From positions 1 through 57,964 of the forward strand of contig JAYMTJ010000065.1 in the NCBI GenBank assembly GCA_036897525.1: a stretch of DNA of 57,964 nucleotides, in the 5' to 3' direction. The first letter of the stretch is position 1. Every line of letters starts with the position of its first letter. The notes under the pieces are model-generated. The model was not told where the DNA came from and did not search any database. It saw nothing but the letters and a program-made list of their open reading frames with translations. Shown piece by piece: positions 46,491-57,964 of the stretch. This DNA comes from Pelargonium x hortorum. Its lineage: Eukaryota > Streptophyta > Magnoliopsida > Geraniales > Geraniaceae. The position numbers and the translations under genes are program-made.

Positions 46491-49400
46491 CAATTTGACT
46501 ATAGAAATAGGTCTCAATTAGCTTTTATCTTATTTAGAATTCCGTGTCAATTTCTTTTATCCAAGTATTGCCATTCAGATATTAACAAAGAGACCTAGTA
46601 GAGACTATAACACCTACTTTTTCCAGCTACTAGCACTGATAGTAATTCTTTATAGACAAATACAAGGGGGTATATTGCATTAGATTTCCCTGTAGTCTTT
46701 TTATTTATTAAGATCGTGATATCGAAGAGAAAAAAAGGGTATAAAGAGAGCGTTTAACATGCATAATTAAGAAGAAAAGGAACCCCTTTACTTTAATATA
46801 ATTGAGTTGGTTTAGCAGATTTGATTTTTACTAGCCAGTAAAGACTCTTACTCTTACTAGGAGATGGGTAAGTGAGGAAAGTAATAGAATGAATTTCCAA
46901 TGCAATAAACCGGAAATCTGGACTGAGACAGAGGTACTTTCCCTTTTTAGACAGCATGTGCCTAATAACCCCTTTTTTATGGTTGTAGTTCAACTTCTTT
47001 TATGTACAAACCCTCTTGAAAGAGAAACCCGCTGAGTAGAGTTCTTTAGAATTCTATTATAATAGGATGATAAGATAATAGGGTAAACTGGGTAAGCTTT
47101 GTCTTGCTCTTTAGGGGATACCCTTGTTTCTCTTGTTAAAACTGACTCTTCGAGGAGCTCTTGAGATTTGAACCCTTGACTTATACTTTTCGTGGACCCC
47201 TGCTTTACCCGGAAATCGAGGACTTATACTTATCTATAGCTTGATTAACATTTAGGGAAATTCCTAACTCAAAAAAGAAAATCCTCTAAGCGATTATATA
47301 AGAGTCTCTTTTTAAAACGTATAATCATTAGGGGGCCCCGCACCGCACTAATTAAAGTTAACTGCTATAAAGCAAAAAGAGGAATATTACCGGTTATAAT
47401 CGACCTGTTTTTTAGTTTTAGCTGTTTATCAATTCTACGAACTCAGAAGGTTAGAGTATCCGGTCGGTCTTTAATTCAAATTCTTTTCATTCCACTGCTT
47501 TAACAGGAAAATTTCTTCCTAGTAAGGGCTAATTAAGAGCAGATACAAATACAAGAAAGACTTTGTCCATTTTTTTGTAACGTATCCAAAAGAAATTAAG
47601 GGCCTGTGACTGGTATAAGGTAGCTAAAAACATTCTTTATCCTACGGGTTGTCTCTTCTCTCCCTACCCCTATAATAATAATAGATGATAGCAGAAATTG
47701 ATTTTCAAAGCAGGTGCACTTCTCTATAGGAACACCCTGTATTCACTACACCTTATATATTTTTTTATAAAGAAACCCCCTAGAAAAAAAGTACTGTAAC
47801 TTAATTTCTTACCTTAAATAGATACAATTCCTCCGAGTATTTTAGGACTAAACCACGAATCCCGTCAGGAGCGGCAGAGTTTCCTAAGTATTAAGAGGCC
47901 AGACAAGTGAAACTTTATACAAGATATTTATGGGTGTCTTGTCTAACACTAGCTAACTTTTGACCCGGGGTAGTTCAAGAACCTAGATTAGGCACCGGTT
48001 CCTAACATTTCTCAATTTAGAATTTAAAAGAGCTCGAGTCCCTTTTTGTGCAGGGGTAGCGTGACACAGGCTTCTATATAATAAATATAATAAATAGGAC
48101 AGATTTCCTCTTGATCAAGAAAAAACAAAGGATGTCTTTAAATTTCTGGTATTTTACTTTATTAGTTTCGGTTATTCCTTATTTAATCTATATTTTAGGC
48201 ACTTATTATAATAGTATTATTGTTTTCCTGAATCAATAAGGGATCAATTAAGGTTTGGCGTTACTGCGGATTATTTAAAGCAATTCCAAAAGAAAAGGAA
48301 AGCTTGACTGTCGGATTTTTTTATTAGTTATACAAGAGACTACTATTGCAGAAATAAGGAGATCTTTACCTAATTTTACAACGGATTCCTTTATCCTAAC
48401 TATATTAAGTGAATCTACCCAATAAATGACAACCCAAAGTTTCTTTGCTCTAATATACAAATACGTTAAAGTCCTCTCTATTTCATAGACAGACATCCCA
48501 GTCAGAAAAAGAATCAGGACCCAGAAAAAAGATATACAAGTACAATTTAGAGTTTGAAAGAGCCTGCCTACAGGAAACAAAAATGAAATTAGTATTACCT
48601 TGTTCCTAGCCCTGTAAGGTTTTGTGACTTTTACTTTTGAGTACTCATTTGTAAAATTCTAAGAAGCGGAGAGCTTATTAAAATTACTGAGACAGGCTTT
48701 TACCGGGTATTAATTATCTCGTGCGAATTCCGCTATATATACACTACTCCGAGTTTTAGACTTCAGATCCATGTCTTTGGGATACTTCCTCTATTTATAA
48801 GGACGACTAGTTATAAGACTGGATATCGTCTATTAAAAGTAGCCGCGTATTTAACTTAACTAATGCACGAAAACGCCCAAAGACCCATTACAAGAGTTAC
48901 TGGGATCCTTACTCTCTAAGAAAACTTAGTATATTGCAAATTTGGAGGTAAAAGGGGACCCCCTCTAGCTAAAGCTCCTCCGACCAGATTTAACTCTTTG
49001 TTGGGTTGTGTTTCTTTCCCTTGTTAATTCTTCAGTATCAGTAGTCTCTCTAAAGTGAATTCAACTGTGAGGTGGTTTTCTGTTACTAGGAAATATCGAA
49101 TGTCTAGCTAAGTGTAAATGAGTCCTTAATTTTGCAAAAAAAAGTGTTATAAAAAACATATACTTAGATCCTATAAAGGAATTCCTTAGTATACTATGAG
49201 ATTTCAAAAAGAAATACTGAGTGTAGAGAGTAGTAAAAAGGGATAATCGTACCTTATTAAGAAATTTGAAACTAAAACAAAGACTTAGCTTCTGATACGT
49301 TATATACTTAAGTTAATGTTCAAGTTTTCGTCTTTTTATCCATCATAAGTAATGTGATGATTCCTCAATAATAGAAATAAAAAAGGTCTCTGGAAGGAAT

Positions 49401-52400
49401 CTTTTACAAGCTCTTATATAATAAAGAAGGCTTAAGAATGAGTTCGTTTTTTCCTTTGTATGTTACGAACGCTTGCTTCGACCCTTATCCTGGGTAAGAA
49501 AACCATACATAGAACTATCACAATAGTTACGGTTACCTACACCTTACGTTAGAATTAAATGGAGTTTTTTTTTAAGTCTTCGACTCTTTTATTTTAGGGT
49601 TATACTAAACTAAAAAAATAGCAAAGTATTGATTTCACGTGAATTTCAGAGCCTTTAATTTAGTCAACTAAAACTATATTCCGTAGGGTTTTCCCTGCCT
49701 TAATAGTAAAAACAGGGTTTTTGTCGACTGTAAAATATTTTACTAGAAATTCCTTTTTTTAGAGTCAACTTTTGGGCTGAGATAGAAAAGGTATGTAAGA
49801 ATTCATGGTATAAAAAAAACTATATATAGGTTGAGTGCTGAACTCGAGTATAATTAATTATACCTTTTTAGCCTTGACTAGTGATAGTGTTTCGTTAATT
49901 TTCTCACATATACATAGGCGCTGGGGACTCTTTACTGTGTATGTGGTATCTTGGATAGAGCACTCAATAGTTAAGGATTTCGTTCTAGGTTCAAGTACTT
50001 AGTGGCAATAAAAGACTTTTGGATTCTTTCTGGTGCAGCTGGAACTTGGGCTCAAAATGCAATGCAATCTGGTAGCTGAAAAAAGGGATCTCTTAGCTTA
50101 AATTGCTACTATTTTACTGTCTCTAGTAGTTTCATATTTAATAAGCTAAGGCGTATGAAATTATATACATACAAGGGCTGTTGTTGTACTATTACTTCAA
50201 GCTAAAACTTCCTTAAGGGGTTCTTGTAAAGTGAATTCATTATCCATATTGATAAGACTTCTTTTTGTGTGTTTCACCATCAATTATGTATCTCTTATAA
50301 AGCCTTGTTAGCGTGTTCCGTGTTTTCCTGCGACGTTATATTCATTCTTCCACTTCTCCTCTAGTTTCTATTTTTTCAAAGCAGAAATATGTATAAGATA
50401 AGAGAGTCAGAATATTGGAATAAGGATTTCACTAAAAAAAAGGCATTATTTAAAAGGTAATAAATATTATATATACTTTAATATTTAATATAAGTTAAGT
50501 ATGAAATGACTTCCCCGGACCTATTTTCCTGAGGCAATGAGTTAGTTCAGTAGGGGCCTTTTCTGGATCTGGACAATCTAACCAAGATTTTTAATATATG
50601 TTATATAACAATATAGCAGCCTTTTAGCGCTTATGTGCAAAGGCTCAAATGGTCCTTCTAGAGTTTTTTCTTTTAAAGCACGACCTTAGTGAATGCCCAA
50701 CATCAGGATAAACTCGGAGATAACTGGTACCGAGTTCATAAAAGCCAAAGAACACACCTAGAAGAGGACCCTGGATAACAAACAAAAAAAACCTTTTGGC
50801 TTTATCTTCGAAATCTTTTAGATTAGAAGCAGTATTCTGTCTGGGATTAATTGGAGTAAGGAAGAGGGATTTAGATATAGACACGTGCTTTTTATGTCAA
50901 AAAAGCAGCCTGGTGGGTTCCATATAGAATTTAAGCAAAGGGGATCCATCCTATCTTGGATAACATCTGAATTTTGCACCTATAAATCTTGCCATTCTAA
51001 TTAAAAAGTTCTATCCTTTAAGCTCCTATAAAAGAAAAAGTCCGGAGCAAAACTCATATCATTTAGAGCGCCCTCTACAGTAAAAACAACTTACCATTAG
51101 TTAGAAATGTAGTGTTATATGAAGAACCGTAAATGTATATAAAGTTACAATTCTATAAAAAAAGGTTAACAATGAAATTGGGTTTGCGGATAAAAAACGA
51201 GCATAATAAATCATATATTTTATTTTAGTGCAAAGTACTCTCTCCCCAAAACGGTATACATATCAAGACTCGAGCTACTCACTAAACTAAGATGGACTCT
51301 ACGAAAACTAGAATAATTAATGTACTGATCATTTCAGGTTGGTACCCGCTTGTGGTGTCTTATTGAAAAAGAGCCGAGGGTATGCATAAAAGAAAAGGCA
51401 ATAAAGATAAAACAGGATAAAACCTTCATTATTTTATATAATTGGGGATAATAAAAAAGTGACACAGCACAAATACCCTTGAGGTATTCCTAACATAGAT
51501 AAGTAAGTGCATAGCCAAAAAGTATAAAGTGGGTTGCCTTAGAGGTTCTATTTAGAAGAGTTTACAGATTAATTTATAGAAATATTAGGCTAAATTACTC
51601 AAAGTATAAAATCAGTATTTATCTAAGTAATTTAAGGAAAGTGTCCCTATTATACTCAATATTGCTATAGTACGAACTCTTTTATAAGTAAATAAATTCT
51701 AAGACAATCTTATTCTTATTTAGGTTATGGAGTTCCTTGTTTTAGATCTACTTCTATTCTGTTTGATAATTACTTTTTTCTATACTATAAGTCTTAGTAT
51801 ATTATTTTAGGAGTTTAGATAACTACCCCCTACGCTAGATATTTCCTTGCTGTAAGAAATTTGGAAAAAGTTTATTCACATGAATATAGGCCTACAAAAA
51901 AAAGTATTTGATAAACTTGTGTGTGTATACTGATCATAAAAAGTGGTTATTACGGAGATTTTTGATAAAGGATGCCATATTAGAGACAAGGATTTACTAG
52001 TTTAAGAAGCGGGCTTGCTAGGATAAACTAATCTTTATGAGTACATTTGACGAAGTATTTGAATAACGCGAGTACTTAAGTATTTTAATTAGATCATCAA
52101 AAGATTAAAAAGTTATCATAAGTAAAGTTGGGTCAGTCCGTGATATGCCAACAAAGTTAATCTATACTTGGGCGTACTCATCTCATGGAGGAAGGCACTT
52201 CTCTTGTCCTTGTTTTAGGGGCCCTGAATGAAAAGCCTTTTACGAATTGAAAATACAGAAATTAAAGAACTTCTGGGACTGAGCGGGGTATATGCTTTTT
52301 TGTTTTCCTTATATAAAGAATTCTTGAGGAGTAGCAGACAAATACCAAGTAATAGCGTATTCTCCTTTTTATCTTTGACTGCAGTTAATAATGGGGTTAC

Positions 52401-55400
52401 TCTAAAGGTGCGAAATACAGGTTACAGGTTTTAATAGTATTGTATTCTGGATGGCAGGCGCTTCATATCTGCACTAGATAAAACTAGAAGAAGTCCACGT
52501 AGCAACTGTACCCTACCTAAAATATTCTGGAAGCTTGTCCTACAGAAGTGATTAAAGAGAAATTCTAAAAAGAAAATAATATATTGTATACTTTGCTTAC
52601 CAACTTGTAATGTAAGAAGAACTTCTATTCTATAATAGAGAACTTTATCTTGTAGCGGACTACTTTTTTTTTCTTTTTCGAAGCTTAAGAATCTGAAATG
52701 GATATAATATAATTCCGCAAAAAGCATTTAAACTATTGATACAAGCAAGCAAGATTTTAAATTAGGTTTTTATTCGTTGAAGGTGGGCTTTTTATTTACC
52801 CAGTAATTAAAGTACGCAAAAAGAAGTCTACTAGGGAATCCTAGAATAGAAATAGGAATTGAGAGGGACCCAAGAATAGAATCCGACCTTATACAAGAAG
52901 CCTCGCCTTTTTCAGCATTTCTTAGCTGGTAAAACGGGAAGCCCCTTTCTTTAAGTAGTAAGGTTGGAGAAATTTCCCTTAATAGGATCCTCAATCAAAG
53001 ACAGGGATTAAAAGCTTCTTGCTGCATGAGGGATAAATTTTTCAAATAAGTTTAGTTTATAAGGGGTCTTGTCAATTTTTTGGGGGTTAAGACACAGTTA
53101 TGGCTTGCTTTTATTGGGAAAAATTTGCATATTATTTGAATTGATACTTTATTTCAGGGGTAGTTACTACTTACTTAATAACGAGGCTAGGCAAGATAAG
53201 ATTCTTTGTAACTCTATGCAAAAATAGGGGATAAATTGGATCTATAAACAACACTCCTTGTAAGGTTGAAGACGTATTGGTTTTTTTTAGCAGGGCTCCT
53301 CAGATATTCTGTTACCTATATCCCACAGTTATAAAGCCTCTCTTATACCTTCTATGAGCTCTGAAGTTTAACATAAATAGCTTCTCGATAGCTACTTTTA
53401 CCATGACCATGCGCATACTCTAACTAGCTTATACCAGGTCAGGTATTCGAGAAACACTTAATTAAGTTCAGAGGCCTCGGTATGTATATATTTCTATATC
53501 CTAGAGTAGAGGAAAATGCTTTTGTTGTCCTGTGAAAAGAATCCTTACTTAGGAGTTTTATTGGAGCGTCCCCTTTTTGGAAAATTCTAAACTATAAAGA
53601 AAATTTGACTATGTCTATTAAGTTAAGTCTTTTTAATCGAAAGAGTTTGTCCTCTTGAAACCTAATTTTATTAGTTCATATTGCTGCTAATTTGGGGATC
53701 AAAGCGCCGGTATTCTTGAAGTGTTTACCGGTGTATTTAGTAATAAGAAACCCGCTTTTATAGAATCCTGAAATTAATATATAAAACCGCCTTAGATCTC
53801 TAACTGATATAAAGGGTATAAGTAATAAGTCATAATTACAAAACGAAAGGCTTCCTTTTAAGAGATTCATAGCACGAGATCCCCAATATATTTATTATAG
53901 TACTTCTTTGTCTGATAAATACCAAACTAAGTTCAAGAATCCATAAGGGTTCAAAAAGTATTCAGTAACAAAGAAGCTAGCATTTTATTTTATTTATGAC
54001 TCTAAAGTAATAATTGAATCCCAAGTTATATAGGCAAGTAGCCGCGGTTTAGAAAAAATAAGTAACTCAGAGTAACAAGGCACTATAGGCCTGCCTTTCT
54101 CTACCACAAAATTCAAGTGTAGAAGTATTAAAGTCTAGTTTTAGTAAGTTCAAAAAATACAGTTAACTAAACAAACCCGCGGATCCAGGACATAGAGTTT
54201 TAATAATCCAATAAGGACCTGCACTTATATATGTTATATCTACACCTTATTTAGTATTTAGTAAGATCCAGGATTACACTCACAAAACAAAGGAGTTAGG
54301 AGCAAAAACAAATATAGAGATTCAAAAAAATAAGAGACCGAGGATTTGCCCATTAAAATAACCTGACAGGGGTCCTTTACTACAAGCGGGTTATGCCCCT
54401 TTATTAATCGGGAGACCCTTCCCCTTCGGTATCCCGGAGTATTATACAAAGGCTTAATTTCTATTATATAAGACAGTTAGACTTGACCTAAATGCAAACC
54501 TTTCTATCTAAACCAAGCACTGCTTTTTGCTGCAAGTCGAAGCTAATTTAGGGCTCTCTATATCCTTTACTTCTCCTTTAATAGACTGAAAACTTAATAC
54601 TATTGTGCCTTTTATTTGTTATTAGTGTACCTAGGATAGTTTTTCTGCTGAGTAGCTTTCTAGTGTATTCGATCTTGGGAAAGAGAAGGATAGTGTTTTG
54701 GTTTCAAGGATAAGTTTTTTTATGAAAAGTCTTTATTATAACATAGCATAGGGAGAGTCCTTTTTTTAGTTTAGTTGTTCCCGAATTTAACGAGCTTCTA
54801 GTTTAAAGGAATTCCGCTTTTATGTCCCTCAACTCTCTCAGCAGTTAACCTGAAGTCTATGATCTCTATGAAAGGGCACTTATTTTAGAGCCCCTAAGTA
54901 CTAGCAAGGAATAAAGATAAGTCGCGGATACTGAGCAAAGGTTATAAATACAGGGCAGGAGTTTCGTACAGAATAAAAAAGAAAAGAGTAGAGCCTTACT
55001 TTGATTTAGGAAGGCTTTAAAGTAAATAAGGAAGTGCCTGGTTTCTCCTAAAAAACCCAGAAAGTTTAACAATTTATGCATTAGTAGACCCGCAAGAAAG
55101 GATGCTTATTTCGGGTTTCGAGTAAAAAAAAGTTAACCTAATTTGTATTGGAAATTCTTGAAGTGGAGACTTTTGCCAGAGCTCTTTTATTATATTTATG
55201 CCTACGAGAAGAGAGGATCTATACGTGTTTATTTTAATTACGTTCCAATTTTGTTATGGCATCCATAGCTTTGGTTAGTAAAATAACGTTTCTTTCCCTT
55301 TCGCGCCCCTCCGCGGATAGGATAGGATTAAACCCAAGAATCCTGCAGCTTAGGTTGTTTTTAGTCTTTCTGCTAAACTTTCCCAAAAATCCCACAAACT

Positions 55401-57885
55401 TGAAATTTCAAGCTTTTCAATTCTACCAGGGGGCGTGTAACTTTACTTCAGTAAATTAGATTTCAAAGAGACCGCGGAAACTTCAAAAATCTTAGAAAAT
55501 TCCCGAGATGTAGAACCTGGCAAAAGGCATATCTGGCGCCAGCATAATGCATTAAGTTGTACTTTTCAGAAACCCTGTTATATAAACTACTCGAGGATTA
55601 TCGCTTTAACTTGTATCGGAAACCCCAGCATATCTAGAAGCTCTACTGCACCCCGTCGTACATCTGTTTAACTAAAAAGCATTCTTATTGCTCGAAACAA
55701 AAACCCTTTATTTTAGGCTATATATGAAATATATCTACGCAAAAACCGAGGGTATTTACCTGCTTGTTACTTGCAAAATAGGGCATACTTGACCTAAGAG
55801 GAACTCCTCTAACTAAAAGATTCAATTCAGGTTACCACTAATAAAAGAAATGTCTAGAAACTCTTGGTAGCCCTACTTGAGAACTATAAAAACGAGTTTT
55901 CCGTTATCTTTTTTACGAGGCTTTTCTTGGTAGGTAGAGGATTGTAGGGGAGAAGCAGAAGCAAAGAAGCCTTTCATTTCACAAAAAGCAGGACTAACTC
56001 AAACTAAAAACTGAATCTTTTAATGTTATAGAGATCCGGTCCGGATATGAGGATTCAAAAGAATAACAAATAAAATTGAGTGGTGTTATACATTAGATTT
56101 ATCTGAACTGATTTCATGAAATTAAAGCGGAATGAGTTTCTTTTTCCTTGGCAAGCCCTGTGGCGTAAGCTTCCTAATTGTTAGTGGACTCCTTATCAAA
56201 AGATAAAGATTTAAGCTGTAGAACAAAGTCACAGAATAGTCCTTAGACAGCAAGAGTAGTCATAGGTACACGAAAAATTCTTTGGGTTCTGAGTAGGAAA
56301 TCTACCATCTAGTTTTCATAGTTAGCTATTTATTATGGATTAACATAAGTTTGATTTTTATGAATAATCTTGGGAGAGATCCTTTAATATCAGAGTACAA
56401 ACTCGCGGGGTTTTAGGCTTTTTTTTCACCAATAGGCACTCTTTCAAGCCCTCGCTATGTTCTTTCGGTTCTAAACAACAAAGAACTTACTTATACAGGG
56501 GGTGTTTATCTATAAAAATAGAACTCAGTTTAAGCTTCCTAAAATCCCAGTATACTACAATTTTTCAATTACTTTTGATTGGATTTCACTACATTGTATT
56601 TATCAAGAGCTTATATTTAGTTAAAAGCTCTTTTGAAAGCGAGAGGAATTAATTAGGTCCGTAGTTTTAGAATCGAACAAGTGTAAGTCGGGTAAACAGC
56701 CAATACTTTAGTATCGAGTAAAGTAGCAGGAATGTGGAGTCCCTTAGTAAATAAAAACTCTCAGCACTAATAAATAACCGGGACCGCCTGACTGGAACTT
56801 GAGCAACAGCTTGGCTGGGAGAATTGATAGGCTTGCGGATCCTCTAATCCGGAGTGGAGTGTAGCAGGAGACTTAAGCAAATAAGAAAAACAAAAAGAGA
56901 GGTCTTTGTTACTAATCTTTCACCTATGAGTTTTCGAGACTTATCGGTAAACTAGAATTACAGGAAAGAACTTTATATAGCTTAAGCAGTTCCTTCATTT
57001 GTATTCCCGGATAAAGGGGTTTTAGAGGCTTCCCAGAGCCTTAATTTCCTGTAAAAGTGTTTTTTTGTTTTCAGGGCTTTTAGTGTTCAAGGGAATTGAT
57101 GATACTACTCTTTAGTAAAGCAGTTTCAATAATGGATAAGGAATGTATACTCACTCAAGTGATTGCAGGGCAGAATTTAGAGTACCCTGTCCCGGATATT
57201 CCTATTTTGAGTTAGGAGAGTTGTTTAGTACTCAATATTGGCTAATAAGTCCCTGTGTTTTTCAGGACTAGTCATTTCTGTTCTAGCTTAGGTAGTGTCC
57301 TTCATTTTCTAAATCTAACTAAATAGGGAATGTGGTACTCCTATAGTACCCCTTAGTTTAGGAGACCTATAGTAAATAATAAAGGCTTTGCTTTTCAGCT
57401 GTTAATTCTCTTAAGAATCTACAGGAATACTAAAGTAGTAAAAGGGTTTCATTCAATCTATCTATTAAGCCTATTACTTTCTTTATGTCTACTTTTATAG
57501 AGTCTTTTGGATCGAGGAAATGGGGTACATTCCGGGTTAAGAAAGGGATTTTTCCCGTACTTTGAATACTTTACCCCCATCTATTAATGAAAGCTAATCG
57601 AGTCTCTCTCCTTTGTTGTTTCAACCTCGACGTACTTAATTCCGTAGCATAACTTTTTTTAACTAATTTCGTAATTTAGGGGCTACTCGCGCAGAAGCTT
57701 ATAACAAAGTCCAGTAAAGGGGCCTTAGTTAGCGTAGTACCTAAGTAGTTAGACAATTGGGTAAGTTTGAAAATAGAAGAAACTTATATTGATTGTATTA
57801 AAATTTCTGGGTCTAATTTAGTAAAAGAAAAGAGAAGGAGAGTGTGTCATGGGCAAAAAGCACCCTAAGTTTTCTTTCATTTTAT
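46491..57885. other. long texture B non-coding block
   Basis: More than 11 kb of AT-rich DNA with no supported gene. Apart from the tRNA-like relic near 49980, I see A and T tracts, GGGACCCC-type short palindromes (48956-48963) and a minus-strand T-arm-like GGGTTCAAATCTC near 47167-47179 without stems. The frames at 46793-46993, 48275-48580, 50645-50884, 52228-52434, 52431-52727, 52770-52994, 53676-53870, 54258-54449, 54866-55081 and 55256-55459 carry no recognisable domain. Confidence 0.5.
49947..50009 (+). pseudogene. tRNA-like relic
   Basis: CTTGGATAGAGCACTC (about 49950-49965) resembles the GTTGGTAGAGCA D-arm segment common to many tRNAs. Some 20 nt later CTAGG/CTTAG (49985-49989 and 49998-50002) forms a 5-bp stem around TTCAAGTA, a T-arm-like loop with one base too many. 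The anticodon stem and the acceptor stem do not pair. It is most simply a decayed tRNA or a chance match. Confidence 0.25.
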
Positions 57886-57908
57886 TGCAAACTTTTCTAC
57901 TATATAGA
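57886..57908. repeat. 23-bp dispersed repeat, partner of 42290-42312
   Basis: Exact copy, followed by a degenerate echo of itself (CTTTCTACTATAGAAAC at 57919-57935). Confidence 0.85.
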
Positions 57909-57964
57909 ATCAGGTACCCTTTCTACTATAGAAACAGACTGAAAAAGGCATTCAATATTGTACT

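Noticed and set aside
47150-47185. Minus-strand GGGTTCAAATCTC resembling a T arm
   Set aside because: Weak stem and no cloverleaf.
48275-48580. 101-codon minus-strand frame with hydrophobic stretches
   Set aside because: Hydrophobicity follows from T-rich DNA. No family resemblance, no repeat partner and no sign of a conserved start.
52431-52727. 98-codon minus-strand frame
   Set aside because: Unremarkable composition for AT-rich DNA and no motif. A neighbouring + strand frame at 52228-52434 is equally open.
1-57964. CRISPR array, IS element, intact transposon or complete LTR-type element
   Set aside because: No regularly spaced repeats, no transposase or reverse transcriptase motif in any frame I read, and no long terminal repeats. 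The repeat families seen are short, diverged and irregularly spaced.
1-57964. Plastid-derived inserts
   Set aside because: I recognised no plastid gene or tRNA sequence; a database search could still find short ones.

Overview
This window looks like a nearly gene-free piece of a land-plant (streptophyte-type) mitochondrial genome. The main evidence is one intact tRNA gene at 15188-15261: a tRNA with anticodon CAU whose sequence matches the plant mitochondrial trnI-CAU pattern. Everything else lacks a recognisable gene. I found no protein gene, rRNA, exon of a known nad, cox, atp, ccm, rps or rpl gene, group II intron or plastid insert. The longest ATG-initiated frame is 111 codons, about what chance gives in AT-rich DNA. 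A 58-kb stretch with one tRNA recalls the empty chromosomes of multichromosomal plant mitogenomes (Silene noctiflora and S. conica, several parasites and mycoheterotrophs). The DNA is AT-rich for an angiosperm mitochondrion: hand counts of sample lines gave about 30-42 percent GC. I therefore do not name a species.

The window is a mosaic of two textures. Texture A (roughly 640-3340, 7150-8460, 11040-12460, 15980-18100, 20580-22000, 23660-24500, 28140-29130, 33220-34700, 37380-40460, 41390-41880 and 42260-46500) is less AT-rich, has few homopolymers, reuses short words (such as CCTAACCTAAGG, CTTGAAAGC and GTGTAGCTAAT) and is strongly strand-skewed. Some blocks are C-rich and G-poor on the + strand. 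Others, notably 38900-40390 and 42400-44450, are the reverse, so the same kind of sequence seems to lie in both orientations. Texture B (most of the rest, including 46500-57480) is AT-rich with many A or T tracts, often followed by a short GGGRNYCC half-palindrome. Texture B holds trnI and several tRNA-like relics.

Inside texture A, two diverged repeat families often travel together. The first is a Lys/Thr-rich, short-frame family on the minus strand, with members near 16.9, 17.7, 23.7, 24.3, 28.8, 37.45, 41.8 and 45.45 kb. Two members align at protein level around FLP...HK...KK. Three carry CATAAGAG, the core of the plant mitochondrial promoter consensus. The second is a 70-130 bp signature block with members near 17.4, 18.7, 24.1, 29.0, 33.8, 40.4 and 45.65 kb. 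I do not recognise either family. They are the best candidates here for something undescribed: an old proliferating element, or a spreading promoter-bearing repeat. Shorter exact repeats of 21-24 bp, and one pair of blocks with one half inverted, indicate continuing repeat-mediated rearrangement.

No operon or gene cluster exists, so nothing can be said about genes working together. The only likely product is tRNA-Ile(CAU), which would need lysidine modification of its anticodon to read AUA in mitochondrial translation.
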